Below, in pieces: positions 45,445 to 54,011 of a stretch of DNA of 54,084 nt. This stretch comes from Pengzhenrongella frigida (GTDB taxonomy: Bacteria > Actinomycetota > Actinomycetes > Actinomycetales > Cellulomonadaceae): NCBI RefSeq assembly GCF_004168625.1, contig NZ_SDWW01000031.1, forward strand, positions 1 to 54,084, read 5' to 3'. Position 1 is the first letter of the stretch. The number at the start of each line of letters is the position of its first letter. The notes beneath the pieces are model-generated. The model saw only the letters and a list, made by a program, of their open reading frames with translations. It searched no databases and had not been told where the DNA came from. Made by a program: the position numbers and the translations under genes.

Positions 45445-46629
45445 TCAGGCACCGCCGAACAGCGAACCGACCCAAGAGAACAAGTCGTCGAAGCGGGCTC
45501 CGGCGAGACCGATCAGGGTCTGCCCGGCCGCGGTCGAGGCCAGGGCGACCCCGAGGGCGAACAGCCCGGCGAGGACGAGCAGGCCGAGCTGGACGTTCGA
45601 GATCCGCGCGCGGTAGAGCCGCGAGACGCCCTTGGCGTCGACGAGCTTGCTGCCGACCCGGAGCCGGGTGAGGAACGTGCTCGCCATCCCGGACCGGCCC
45701 TTGTCCAGGAACTCGACGAGCGTGGCGTGCGTCCCGACGGCGACGATGAGCTCGGCGCCCTTGTCGTCGGCGAGCAGCATCGCGACGTCCTCGCTCGTGC
45801 CGGTCGCCGGGAAGACCACGTGCTTGACGCCGAGGTTCTCGACGCGTTCGAGCCCGGGGGCCCGGCCGTCGCGGTACGCGTGCACCACGACCTCCGCCCC
45901 GCACCTGAGCGCCTTGTCGGACACCGAGTCCATGTCGCCGACGATGAGCTGCGGCGTCCAGCCGGCCTCGAGGATCGCGTCCGCGCCGCCGTCGACCCCG
46001 ATGAGGACCGGTCGGTACTCCACGATGTACGGGCGAAGCGTGGCGAGGTCGGCCTTGTAGTGATAGCCGCGCACGACGATGAGGACGTGCCGCCCGTCGA
46101 TCACCGTGTCGATGTCCGGCACGCCGACGCCGTCGAGCAGGAGGTCCCGCTCCCGGCGCAGGAAGTCCATGGTGTTCGCCGCGAACGACTCGAGCTGCTC
46201 GGAGAGTCCCTCGCGCGCGGCCTCGAGGTTCACCGCGATGGTCTCGGGCGTCTGCTCGATGCCCTCGGCGAGCACCTTGTCCCCCTCGTGCACGACGCCG
46301 CCGAGCACCCGCACGGTGCGACCGTCGGTCAGCGTCATGATGTCGGGGCCGAGGTCGTCCACCAGCGGGATCCCGGCGCCGACCAGGATCTCGGGGCCGA
46401 GGTTCGGGTACCGGCCGGACGTGGAGCGCGCGGCGTTCAGCACCGCGGCCGGGCGGCAGGAGACCAACGCCTCCGCCGAGACCCGGTCGATGTCCAGGTG
46501 GTCGATCACCGCGATGTCACCGGGCTTGAGGCGCTTGGTCAGCGTCTTCGTCCGGGGGTCGACACGGACCGGACCGGCGGTTCCAGGTTCGACGGGCAGG
46601 GGTGTGCGTTTACGCAAATTCAGTCTCAT
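45445..46629 (-). CDS. steA: SteA, cytokinetic protein with thiamine pyrophosphokinase-like fold
   Basis: 394 residues. Conserved core: GDIAVIDHLDIDRVSAEALV, AARSTSGRYPNLGPEILV (ends shown), VLIGVDGGADAILEAGWTP and IVGDMDSVSD, the thiamine pyrophosphokinase-like nucleotide site. One membrane helix near the C-terminus (LGLLVLAGLFALGVALAS) anchors it. It corresponds to Rv1697/SteA, a septum-associated protein in Corynebacteriales. 52 bp before steB/mctB. Confidence 0.88.
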   Translation of the reverse strand: MRLNLRKRTPLPVEPGTAGPVRVDPRTKTLTKRLKPGDIAVIDHLDIDRVSAEALVSCRPAAVLNAARSTSGRYPNLGPEILVGAGIPLVDDLGPDIMTLTDGRTVRVLGGVVHEGDKVLAEGIEQTPETIAVNLEAAREGLSEQLESFAANTMDFLRRERDLLLDGVGVPDIDTVIDGRHVLIVVRGYHYKADLATLRPYIVEYRPVLIGVDGGADAILEAGWTPQLIVGDMDSVSDKALRCGAEVVVHAYRDGRAPGLERVENLGVKHVVFPATGTSEDVAMLLADDKGAELIVAVGTHATLVEFLDKGRSGMASTFLTRLRVGSKLVDAKGVSRLYRARISNVQLGLLVLAGLFALGVALASTAAGQTLIGLAGARFDDLFSWVGSLFGGA

Positions 46630-46635
46630 CGTCAG

Positions 46636-48351
46636 TCATCGTCCCACGTCGGACAGCGCGAGAAGCTCAGCGGCATGCGTCTGGGCCGCATCTGAATCGT
46701 GACCGGAGAGCATTCGCGCCAGCTCACGGACCCGGTCGGGCCCGGTCACGGCGCGAACATCCGAGTCCGTCACCGTGTCGATCCCGGCCGACGTGGACTT
46801 CGTCACCACGAGGTGGGTGTCCGCGAACGCGGCCACCTGGGCGAGGTGGGTGACCACGAGCACCTGCGACCCGCGCGCGAGGAGGGCGAGCCGCCGTCCC
46901 ACCTCGACCGCGGCCTTCCCGCCGACGCCCGCATCCACCTCGTCGAACACGAACGTCGGTGGCCTGCGGGCGCCCGACTGCGGCGACGTCGCGAGCGAGA
47001 CCTCGATCGCGAGCATTACCCGGGACAACTCCCCACCGGAGGCGCCCTTGCCGAGCGGACGGGCCGGCGCGCCGGCATGCGACACCAGCAGCATCTCGAC
47101 CGCGTCGCTCCCCCACGGTCCCGGTCCGGCATCGGTGACCTCGACGCGGAGCCGGGCGCCGGCCATCGCGAGGCCGGCCAGCTCGCCGGTCACGGCCGCG
47201 GCGAGCGTGCTGGCCGCCTTCTGGCGTGCGGTGGTCAGTGCGAGCGCGCGCCGGTCGAGCGCGGTGACCAGGGCAGCGCGCTGGGCCACGAGGGTCTCCA
47301 ACCGGTCACCACCGCCATCGAGCTCGAGCAGCCGCAGGCCCGCGGTCTGAGCCCAGGCCAGGACACGGTCGATGTCTTCGCCATAGCTTCGGGTGAGCTG
47401 GCCGAGCTCCGCACGCCGTTGCTGCACCGACTCCAGCCGCAGCGGATCGGCGTCGAGATCCTCGAGGTACCCGGACAGCTCCAGCGCGATGTCGGCGAGC
47501 AGGTAGCCGAGGTCGGCGAGCCGGGTGGCCAGTCCGGCCAGCTGCGGGTCGTGGTCGCCCGCCTGCTCGAGCGCACGGCGCGCCCGGTCGACGACGATGG
47601 TCGCCGCGGCGTCGTCCGTGGTATCGCCCTCTCCGGCGAGCGAGTCGTGCGCCATGGCTGCCGCGGTGCGCAGGTCCTCGGCGTGGCCCAGACGGTCGGC
47701 CTCGGCGGCGAGCTCGAGGTCCTCCCCCGGCTGCGGGGACACCCGTTCGACCTCGCCGAGCCCGAGCCGCAACAGCTCAGCCTCACGAGCCCGGTCCTGG
47801 CCGCGCTCCCGGAGCTCCTCGATCTCGGCGTCCAGCCGGCTCCGCTCGGCCCAGTCCGCGCGATACGCGGTGAGGTTCGCCGCATGCTTCGCCCCGGCGA
47901 AGGCGTCGAGCGCCTCACGCTGCCGGGCGGGCGAGCGCAGTCGGGCCTGGTCGGCCTGCCCGTGCACGGTCACGAGGTCGTCGGCGAGGTCGGCGAGCAC
48001 CCCCTGCGGCACGCTGCGTCCGCCCAGGTGCGCCCGCGAGCGACCCTCGGCGGCAACCGTCCGCAGCAGCACGAGGGAGCCGTCGTCGTCCAGCTCGCCG
48101 CCCGCCTCCTCGGCCCGGGCGCGCACCGGCGAGTCGGGCCCGACCGTCACCCGCCCCTCCACGACGGCGCGGTCCTGCCCGATCCGGACCGTGCCGGCGT
48201 CGGCCTTGCCACCCAGCAGGAGGTCGAGGCCGGTGAGGACCATCGTCTTGCCCGCGCCGGTCTCCCCGGTCAGCACCGTCAGCCCCGGCCCGAGCACGAC
48301 CCGTGCGGCCGAGATCACCCCGAGGTTCTCGATCCGGATCTCCTCGAACAT
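46636..48351 (-). CDS. recN: DNA repair protein RecN (SMC-like ATPase)
   Basis: 571 residues from ATG 48351, with AGGGGG upstream. N-terminal Walker A LTGETGAGKTMVLTGL, two long coiled-coil arms, C-terminal signature GASGGELSRVMLAIEVSLA and Walker B FVFDEVDAGVGGKAA. It acts in double-strand break repair. Three bases separate it from NAD kinase, the Rv1695-Rv1696 order. Confidence 0.95.
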   Translation of the reverse strand: MFEEIRIENLGVISAARVVLGPGLTVLTGETGAGKTMVLTGLDLLLGGKADAGTVRIGQDRAVVEGRVTVGPDSPVRARAEEAGGELDDDGSLVLLRTVAAEGRSRAHLGGRSVPQGVLADLADDLVTVHGQADQARLRSPARQREALDAFAGAKHAANLTAYRADWAERSRLDAEIEELRERGQDRAREAELLRLGLGEVERVSPQPGEDLELAAEADRLGHAEDLRTAAAMAHDSLAGEGDTTDDAAATIVVDRARRALEQAGDHDPQLAGLATRLADLGYLLADIALELSGYLEDLDADPLRLESVQQRRAELGQLTRSYGEDIDRVLAWAQTAGLRLLELDGGGDRLETLVAQRAALVTALDRRALALTTARQKAASTLAAAVTGELAGLAMAGARLRVEVTDAGPGPWGSDAVEMLLVSHAGAPARPLGKGASGGELSRVMLAIEVSLATSPQSGARRPPTFVFDEVDAGVGGKAAVEVGRRLALLARGSQVLVVTHLAQVAAFADTHLVVTKSTSAGIDTVTDSDVRAVTGPDRVRELARMLSGHDSDAAQTHAAELLALSDVGR

Positions 48352-48354
48352 GGC

Positions 48355-49242
48355 TCAGTCCCCCTGGACGGACTCGATGGGTTGATCGGAACCCGGCAGC
48401 GTCGTCGCCCCGCGCCACCCCTCGACCGGGAGCGCGAACTTGCTCACCAGCCGGTCGGTGAACGGCGCCGGGCTCAGGCGCGCCAGGCGGACCGGGACCG
48501 GGCTGCGGCGCACCTCCACCCGCGTCCCGACCGGGAGGTCCATGGTGCGCCGACCGTCGCAGCTCAGCACCCCGACCGAACCCGACCGGGGCAGGATCTC
48601 GAGCGCGAGCACGCTCGCCGGGCCCACGACGAGCGGGCGGGCGAACAACGCGTGCGCCGAGATGGGAACGAGCAGCATGGCGTCGACCTCGGGCCACACG
48701 ACCGGACCGCCGCCGGAGAACGCGTGCGCGGTGGACCCGGTCGCGGTCGCCATCACCACGCCGTCGCACCCGAACGTCTCGAGCGGGCGACCGTCGACCT
48801 CGATGAGGACCTCGATCATCCGGGCCCGGTCCGCCTTCTCGACCGTGGCCTCGTTCAGCGCCCAGCCGGTCAACGGTCCGGTGGCCCCGGGCACGAGCAC
48901 CATGACGTCGAGCGTGTCGCGCTCCTCGACCACGTAGTCCCGGGCTGCGAGCCGCCGCACGGCCTCACCGATGTCCTCCCGCTCGCTCTCGGCGAGGAAG
49001 CCCACGTGCCCGAGGTTGAAGCCCAGCAGCGGGATGTCGGTGCCACGGGTCACCTCCGCCGCGCGCAGGATCGTCCCGTCGCCGCCGAGCACGACGGCGA
49101 TCTCGACCCCGGTCAGGTCGACGCCGTCCTCGTCGCTGACCACGTCGAACCCCGCCCGCTCGAGCTCGCGGACGGCCTCGTTCGTCGCCGCGACCGCCTC
49201 TTCCCGATTGCGATGGGTCACGACGAGCGCTCGCCTGGTCAT
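48355..49242 (-). CDS. nadK: NAD kinase
   Basis: 295 residues from ATG 49242, overlapping the tlyA stop by 4 bp. GGDGTILRAAE (catalytic Asp), LNEATVEKADRARMI and TATGSTAHAFSGGGPVVWPE. The last has His and Gly where most members have Tyr and Ala. It phosphorylates NAD to NADP. Confidence 0.94.
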   Translation of the reverse strand: MTRRALVVTHRNREEAVAATNEAVRELERAGFDVVSDEDGVDLTGVEIAVVLGGDGTILRAAEVTRGTDIPLLGFNLGHVGFLAESEREDIGEAVRRLAARDYVVEERDTLDVMVLVPGATGPLTGWALNEATVEKADRARMIEVLIEVDGRPLETFGCDGVVMATATGSTAHAFSGGGPVVWPEVDAMLLVPISAHALFARPLVVGPASVLALEILPRSGSVGVLSCDGRRTMDLPVGTRVEVRRSPVPVRLARLSPAPFTDRLVSKFALPVEGWRGATTLPGSDQPIESVQGD

Positions 49243-50120
49243 TGGTCGCCTCCGCTGGTCCAGCTGGTGCCCTCACCGGTGGGACCCGCGGCGACGGCGC
49301 GGTCGACGAGGGCGATCAGATCGGCGTCCGGCGTCGCGGCGGCAGCTGCGGGGACGGTCGTCCCCGCAGCTGCGACCAACCAGACGAAGTATTCGACGTT
49401 GCCGCTCGGGCCGGGCAACGCGCTGGCCACGACCGCCTGCGTGCGCAGGCCGAGTGGGCCCGCCGATCGGGCGACCGCGAGCACGGACTCGGCGCGCAGC
49501 TGCGGGGACCGGACGACACCGCCGGTGCCGAGCCGCTCCCGACCGACCTCGAACTGCGGCTTGACGAGCAGCAGCAGGTCCGCGCCGGGGGCCGCGGCGG
49601 CGACGAGCGCCGGCAGCACGAGGGTGAGAGAGATGAAGGAGAGGTCGCCGACGACGAGCTCCGGCGCGGGATCGAACGCGCCGGCGTGCAGGTTCCGCAC
49701 GTTGACGCCCTCCCGCACCGTGACCCGCGGGTCGGCGCGCAGCCAGGGCACCAGCTGGTCATGCCCGACGTCGACCGCGAGGACGTGGGTCGCCCCTCGT
49801 CGCAGCAGCACGTCGGTGAACCCGCCCGTCGAGGCGCCCGCGTCGAGGCAGATCCGCCCGTGCACCCGGGGTCCGTCGACGCCGAGCACGTCCAGCGCGC
49901 CGGCCAGCTTGTGCCCTGCCCGGGAGGCGTAGTCCGGGCCCGCGTCGGGCCGCTCCGCGACCGTGAGGACCTGCCCGGGCCCGACCGGGGTCGAGCTCTT
50001 GACCGTGCGCGCGCCGTCGACGCTCACCCGGCCCGCGGTGAGCAGCTCACTGGCGTGCCGACGTGAGCGTGCCAGCCCCTGGCGGACCAGTGCGCTGTCC
50101 AACCGTACGCGCTCGACCAC
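49239..50120 (-). CDS. tlyA: TlyA, 16S/23S rRNA 2'-O-methyltransferase
   Basis: 293 residues from GTG 50120, with GAGGA upstream. N-terminal S4 RNA-binding domain (LDSALVRQGLARSRRHASEL). FtsJ-like methyltransferase: SAM loop CLDAGASTGGFTDVLLRRGA, catalytic Lys of YASRAGHKL, Asp in VVGDLSFISL, Lys in LLLVKPQFEVGR, and a Glu near the C-terminus. It methylates cytidine ribose in both subunits; loss gives capreomycin resistance in mycobacteria. Confidence 0.94.
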   Translation of the reverse strand: MVERVRLDSALVRQGLARSRRHASELLTAGRVSVDGARTVKSSTPVGPGQVLTVAERPDAGPDYASRAGHKLAGALDVLGVDGPRVHGRICLDAGASTGGFTDVLLRRGATHVLAVDVGHDQLVPWLRADPRVTVREGVNVRNLHAGAFDPAPELVVGDLSFISLTLVLPALVAAAAPGADLLLLVKPQFEVGRERLGTGGVVRSPQLRAESVLAVARSAGPLGLRTQAVVASALPGPSGNVEYFVWLVAAAGTTVPAAAAATPDADLIALVDRAVAAGPTGEGTSWTSGGDQ

Positions 50121-50123
50121 GCG

Positions 50124-50291
50124 CTATTCCTCGGTGTCCGCGAGGCGATCCTGCAGAGCCGTGTGCACGGCCTCGAACGCGGCAACATGGTCGGCCACCG
50201 GACGGTCGCCGAGATCACCGAGTCGCGTGAGCGCCTGGTCGACCGCGGCGTCACCCGTCTCGCCGGTGACGTTCTGGACGTCGTCGTGCAC
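50124..50291 (-). CDS. small hypothetical protein between the HAD phosphatase gene and tlyA
   Basis: 55 residues from GTG 50291, with GAGGAG five bases upstream. It has an amphipathic helical look (AVDQALTRLGDLGDRPVADH, then HVAAFEAVHTALQDRLAD). No cysteine or membrane segment after this start. A small ORF is found at the same place (Rv1693) in mycobacteria. Function unknown. Confidence 0.75.
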   Translation of the reverse strand: MHDDVQNVTGETGDAAVDQALTRLGDLGDRPVADHVAAFEAVHTALQDRLADTEE

Positions 50292-50366
50292 GCATGCTCC
50301 TCGTCCGTGATCCGCGCTCGGATCGGTGATGGTGCAGCCGCCCACGCTACCGGGCAGGTGTGGCGA

Positions 50367-51395
50367 TCAAGCGTTGTCCACGGTGAACTCCGGGACCGAG
50401 TCGCTGGCCAGCTCGTGCCCCTCGTCGACCCAGGCCCACGCCGCGGCGCAGGCCGTCCGGCACAGGTCGAGCCACTCGCCGTCGCCGTCCGCCGTGCGGT
50501 GCAGCTCGAGCCGGCCGTCGACGACCCGCGACGCCGCGCCGCGGGTGGCCCACCAGCCGTCGGCCGACCGCGTCGGCGCCACGTGGGCGACGAGCAGGCT
50601 GCCGAGGTCGGCGCCGAGGAAGTCCGGGCGCTCGCGCGGGTGCGCGAGCACGGCGTCGCGACCCGAGTTCACCCCGGTCAAGACATGCAGCCCGGGGTAG
50701 TCCGCCGCGCGCGCCCCCGCGAGATCCGTGTCGAGACGGTCCCCGACGACCAGGGGTCGCTCGGAGCCCGCCCGGGACACGGCCAGCCGGTACATCGTGG
50801 GAGCCGGCTTGCCTGCACTGTCGGGAACCACGCCGGTGGCGGCCTGGACCGCACCGACCAGCGACCCGTTGCCCGGAGCGAAACCCCGGGCGGTCGGCAG
50901 ACTGAGGTCGAGGTTGCTCGCCACGTGCCAGGCGCCCCGCTCGATCGCGTAGGCCGCCTCGGCGAGCTGCGTCCAGCCGAGCTCCGGGGCGAAGCCCTGG
51001 GCCACCGCCGCGGGCTCGTCGTCCGCCGAGGTGACCACGACGAAGCCGGCCGCCCGTACCGCGGTGACCAGTCCGGCCCCGCCGATCACCAGCACCTTCG
51101 CCCCCGGCGCGAGCCGGGTCGCGAGGACCCCGGCGGCAGCCTGCGCCGCCGACATGACGTCGTCCGGCTCGGCGGGGATGCCGAGCCCGGTGAGCTGCGC
51201 GGCCACCGACTCCGGCTCCCGCGAGGCGTTGTTCGTGACGAAGACCAGGCGCATGCCGAGGGCCCTGGCACCGGCGAGCCCCTCGGCCGCACCCTCGATC
51301 GGCTCATGTCCCTTGTAGGCGACACCGTCGAGGTCGACGAGGGCCAAGTCGTAGCGCTCGGCCAGCGGGACGTCACACGAGATCAAGCCACTCAC
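50367..51395 (-). CDS. HAD-IIA family phosphatase, glycerol-3-phosphate phosphatase-like
   Basis: 342 residues from GTG 51395, overlapping the TPR gene stop by 4 bp. HAD motifs: LVDLDGVAYKG, FVTNNAS, and VVGDRLDTDLAGARAADYPG. The C2-type cap lies between. The C-terminal ~80 residues form an extra domain (WWATRGAASRVVDGRLELHR), as in the Rv1692 glycerol-3-phosphate phosphatase of mycobacteria. Likely glycerophospholipid recycling; the substrate is inferred. Confidence 0.88.
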   Translation of the reverse strand: MSGLISCDVPLAERYDLALVDLDGVAYKGHEPIEGAAEGLAGARALGMRLVFVTNNASREPESVAAQLTGLGIPAEPDDVMSAAQAAAGVLATRLAPGAKVLVIGGAGLVTAVRAAGFVVVTSADDEPAAVAQGFAPELGWTQLAEAAYAIERGAWHVASNLDLSLPTARGFAPGNGSLVGAVQAATGVVPDSAGKPAPTMYRLAVSRAGSERPLVVGDRLDTDLAGARAADYPGLHVLTGVNSGRDAVLAHPRERPDFLGADLGSLLVAHVAPTRSADGWWATRGAASRVVDGRLELHRTADGDGEWLDLCRTACAAAWAWVDEGHELASDSVPEFTVDNA

Positions 51396-53821
51396 GCGTT
51401 GCCGTCCGTCGGAACGCCCGAGTCGCCCGACTCGTCCACGGAATCGTCCTCGTCCTCGGACTCGAGGTCGAACACGACGACGTCGTCCTCGTCCTCGTCG
51501 TCATCCGCGCCGCCGGCCTCGGCCAGCTCAGCTGCGGAGAAGCCGGCGAGCGATGCCGTCGCCTCGTCCGAGCGACCGAGTGCCTCGAGGGCGGCTGCAC
51601 GAGCCTGCGCGACCCGGACGGCCACGACACCGGTCGCCCCGCCGAGCTTCGCGATCGCGCTCTCGGCAAGAGCCGCGTACGCCGCCTCGGGCTCACCGAG
51701 GTCCAGGCGCGCACCGCTGACCACGATGGCGAGCTCGATGGCAGCGGCGGGCTCGAGGCCCTCTGCCTCGTCGGAGGCAGCCAGGGCGATCGCCCGCTCC
51801 GGCCGTCCGAGGCCCCGCTCGCAGTCGGCCATGATCGCCAGGTGCTCCGAGGAGCCGTTGAGCCGGCGGACCGTGCGCAGCTCGCGCAGCGCCTCGGCAT
51901 ACCGACCGGTGCGGTAGGCCGCGAGTCCCGCGGCCTCCCGCACGACGTCGACCCGACCGGCGCGCCGGACAGCCGCCTGGGCGTGCTCGTACGACAGCTC
52001 CGGGAACGTGTCGAGCAGGCGCCCAGCCATGATCAGGTGCTGTCCGACGCCTTCGGCGTTGTCCTTGCTCAGCGTGCGCAACCGGGCGCGAACCGCGCGA
52101 TCGAGATCCGAGTACTGCACATCCTCGGGGATCTCCGGCGGCACGAACCGCTCGGTCTCGGGCCGGGACAGGCGGTGATCGTCGGGGTTCGGCTCACGGG
52201 CCGGTGCGGCGGAGTAGCCCCGCGAGGAGCTCTCGCCGCGATCGCGCCGGTCGTTGCTCTCGCCAAAGCGCGCCGGGCGGTCCGGGCGCTCCGGGCGCTG
52301 CGGTGCGGAGGAGCGCTGGGGTGCGGAGGAGCGCTGCGGGCGGTCCCCGCCACGGGTGTCCCTGCTACCGCTGTAGGGGGTGCGCTCGCGACGGTCCTGG
52401 GTCGGCGGCCGCTGCGTCATCGGGCGCTCGGTCGCCGGGCGCTCGCTCGAGGGGCGGTCGTCTGACGACCGTTCCGGGCGATCGTCGTACGACCGCGCCG
52501 GACGCTCCTGCGCCGGACGGTCGTCGTAGGAACGGGCGGGACGCTCGGTCGCCGGGCGCTCCTCGTACGAACGCGCCGGACGCGAGGTCGCGGGACGCTC
52601 GGAAGACCGGGCCGGACGCTCCTCGTAGGAACGGGCCGGACGATCCGTGGCCGGCCGCTCGTTGTACGCGGGACGGTCGCTCGCCGGACGTTCCTGCTCG
52701 GCGCGCGGCGGACGGGACGCACTTCGGTTGTCGCTCCCCCGGTACTCACCACCGCGGTAGTCGCTGCGGTCACGCCGGTCCGGGGTCTGCGGACGATACG
52801 CCGGACGCTCGGTGCTCGACCTGCCGAAACGCTCGTCGCGCTCGTCGCGCGTGCGCGTCGGACGCTCGTCGTTCGACCGGTACGGCGGGCGCGCACCGGT
52901 GGAGGACCGGTCGGGCCGGTCGCTCGAGGGCCGGTACGGGCGGTCGCCGCCACGCGTGTCCGGACGATCGCTGCCCCGGGACTCGGTGCGATCCTCCCAG
53001 CGGGTGGGCCGGGCCGGACGGTCGTCGTTGGACCGGTACGGCGGACGAGAGCCCGTGGTCGGACGTTCGGTGCGCTCGCCGGCGGGACGGGACGGACGGT
53101 CGCCGGCGGGACGCGCGGGACGGTCCGATCCGCGGCTGTCGCTCCGGTCTTCCCAGCGCGGGGAGCGGGCCGGACGGTCGTCGTTCGACCGGAACGGCGG
53201 ACGCGAGCCCGTCGTCGGACGGTTCGGCCGGTCGCCCGCGGGGCGGAACGGACGTTCGCCGCGCTCGCCGGCCGGACGGAACGGGCGCTCGGTGCGCTCG
53301 CCGGCGGGACGGTACGGACGGTCGCCGGCCGGACGCGCAGGACGGTCCGATCCGCGGCTGTCGCTCCGGTCTTCCCAGCGCGGGGAGCGGGCCGGACGGT
53401 CGTCGTTCGACCGGAACGGCGGACGCGAGCCCGTCGTCGGACGGTTCGGCCGGTCGCCCGCGGGGCGGAACGGACGTTCGCCGCGCTCGCCGGCGGGACG
53501 GTACGGACGGTCGCCGGCCGGACGCGCAGGACGCTCGGACCCGCGGCTCTCGGTCTTGTTCTCCCAGCGGCTCGACTTGGCGGGGCGGTCGTCGCTCGAC
53601 CGGAACGGCGGACGTGCACCGCTCGACGGCCGATCGGACCGCTCACCAGCGGGACGGTACGGACGATCGCCCCCACGCGAAGCTCCGGACGCACCGCCCC
53701 GACCGGCACCGCCGCTGGACGAGCGGTTGCCTCCGCCCGATGCGCTGCCGCCGCGAGGGCCGCCTCGGCCGCGCTCGTCGGAACCTCTCGAACCGCTCGC
53801 GTTGCCGGCGTCGTTGTTCAC
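51392..53821 (-). CDS. TPR-domain protein with long Arg/Pro/Asp-rich repetitive N-terminus
   Basis: 809 residues from GTG 53821, with GAGGGGAAG five to six bases upstream. An in-frame ATG at 53836 lacks comparable support. Residues 1-~545 are low-complexity, built from variants of RPARSYEERPA, RPYRPAGERGERP and SRPPFRSNDDRPARS. About 550-765 is a helical TPR-like domain (AGLAAYRTGRYAEALRELRT, HLAIMADCERGLGRPERAIA). The last ~40 residues are strongly acidic. The folded part matches the Rv1691 type, which is only ~250 residues. First gene of the long minus-strand block after the rrn terminator. Function unknown; RNA binding or phase-separating scaffold would fit the tail charge but is speculation. 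Confidence 0.82.
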   Translation of the reverse strand: MNNDAGNASGSRGSDERGRGGPRGGSASGGGNRSSSGGAGRGGASGASRGGDRPYRPAGERSDRPSSGARPPFRSSDDRPAKSSRWENKTESRGSERPARPAGDRPYRPAGERGERPFRPAGDRPNRPTTGSRPPFRSNDDRPARSPRWEDRSDSRGSDRPARPAGDRPYRPAGERTERPFRPAGERGERPFRPAGDRPNRPTTGSRPPFRSNDDRPARSPRWEDRSDSRGSDRPARPAGDRPSRPAGERTERPTTGSRPPYRSNDDRPARPTRWEDRTESRGSDRPDTRGGDRPYRPSSDRPDRSSTGARPPYRSNDERPTRTRDERDERFGRSSTERPAYRPQTPDRRDRSDYRGGEYRGSDNRSASRPPRAEQERPASDRPAYNERPATDRPARSYEERPARSSERPATSRPARSYEERPATERPARSYDDRPAQERPARSYDDRPERSSDDRPSSERPATERPMTQRPPTQDRRERTPYSGSRDTRGGDRPQRSSAPQRSSAPQRPERPDRPARFGESNDRRDRGESSSRGYSAAPAREPNPDDHRLSRPETERFVPPEIPEDVQYSDLDRAVRARLRTLSKDNAEGVGQHLIMAGRLLDTFPELSYEHAQAAVRRAGRVDVVREAAGLAAYRTGRYAEALRELRTVRRLNGSSEHLAIMADCERGLGRPERAIALAASDEAEGLEPAAAIELAIVVSGARLDLGEPEAAYAALAESAIAKLGGATGVVAVRVAQARAAALEALGRSDEATASLAGFSAAELAEAGGADDDEDEDDVVVFDLESEDEDDSVDESGDSGVPTDGNA
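53119..53494 (-). repeat. exact 154-bp in-frame direct repeat within the TPR gene
   Basis: 53119-53272 and 53341-53494 are base-for-base identical over 154 bp at a 222-bp offset (74 codons). They code residues ~184-234 and ~110-160 of the product. Shorter related units flank them. Being a multiple of three, gain or loss of a unit keeps the frame. Confidence 0.9.
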
Positions 53822-53977
53822 GTGTCTTCCCCTCATCGTCCTGCGTCGATCCATGATCTCATTCACTGCTGGCGCCGGTCACATCCGTCGCGCCGAAGGA
53901 GCACTGGCCCCGGCCGGGCGCTGCTGCGCCCCGCGGGCCACACGATCTCGCGCAATGAAGCACAAGAGAAATAGAAA

Positions 53978-54000
53978 GAGCCACCCCATTGGGGTGGCTC
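53978..54000 (-). terminator. rrn operon terminator after the 5S rRNA gene
   Basis: GAGCCACCCC (53978-53987) pairs with GGGGTGGCTC (53991-54000) around a three-base loop. On the minus strand it is followed by the T-rich CTTTCTATTTCTC. It starts about a dozen bases past the 5S end, giving a classic intrinsic terminator. Confidence 0.88.
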
Positions 54001-54011
54001 CTTCTGTAATG

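Noticed and set aside
52400-53700. Periodic short repeats resembling a repeat array such as CRISPR
   Set aside because: Units are variable, contiguous, and multiples of three in a coding frame with a good start and ribosome site; no unique spacers and no cas genes.
52204-53856. Plus-strand 550-residue open frame opposite the TPR gene
   Set aside because: It is Arg/Gly/Asp-rich antisense of the repeat region; the minus-strand frame continues into a folded TPR domain and has the ribosome site.
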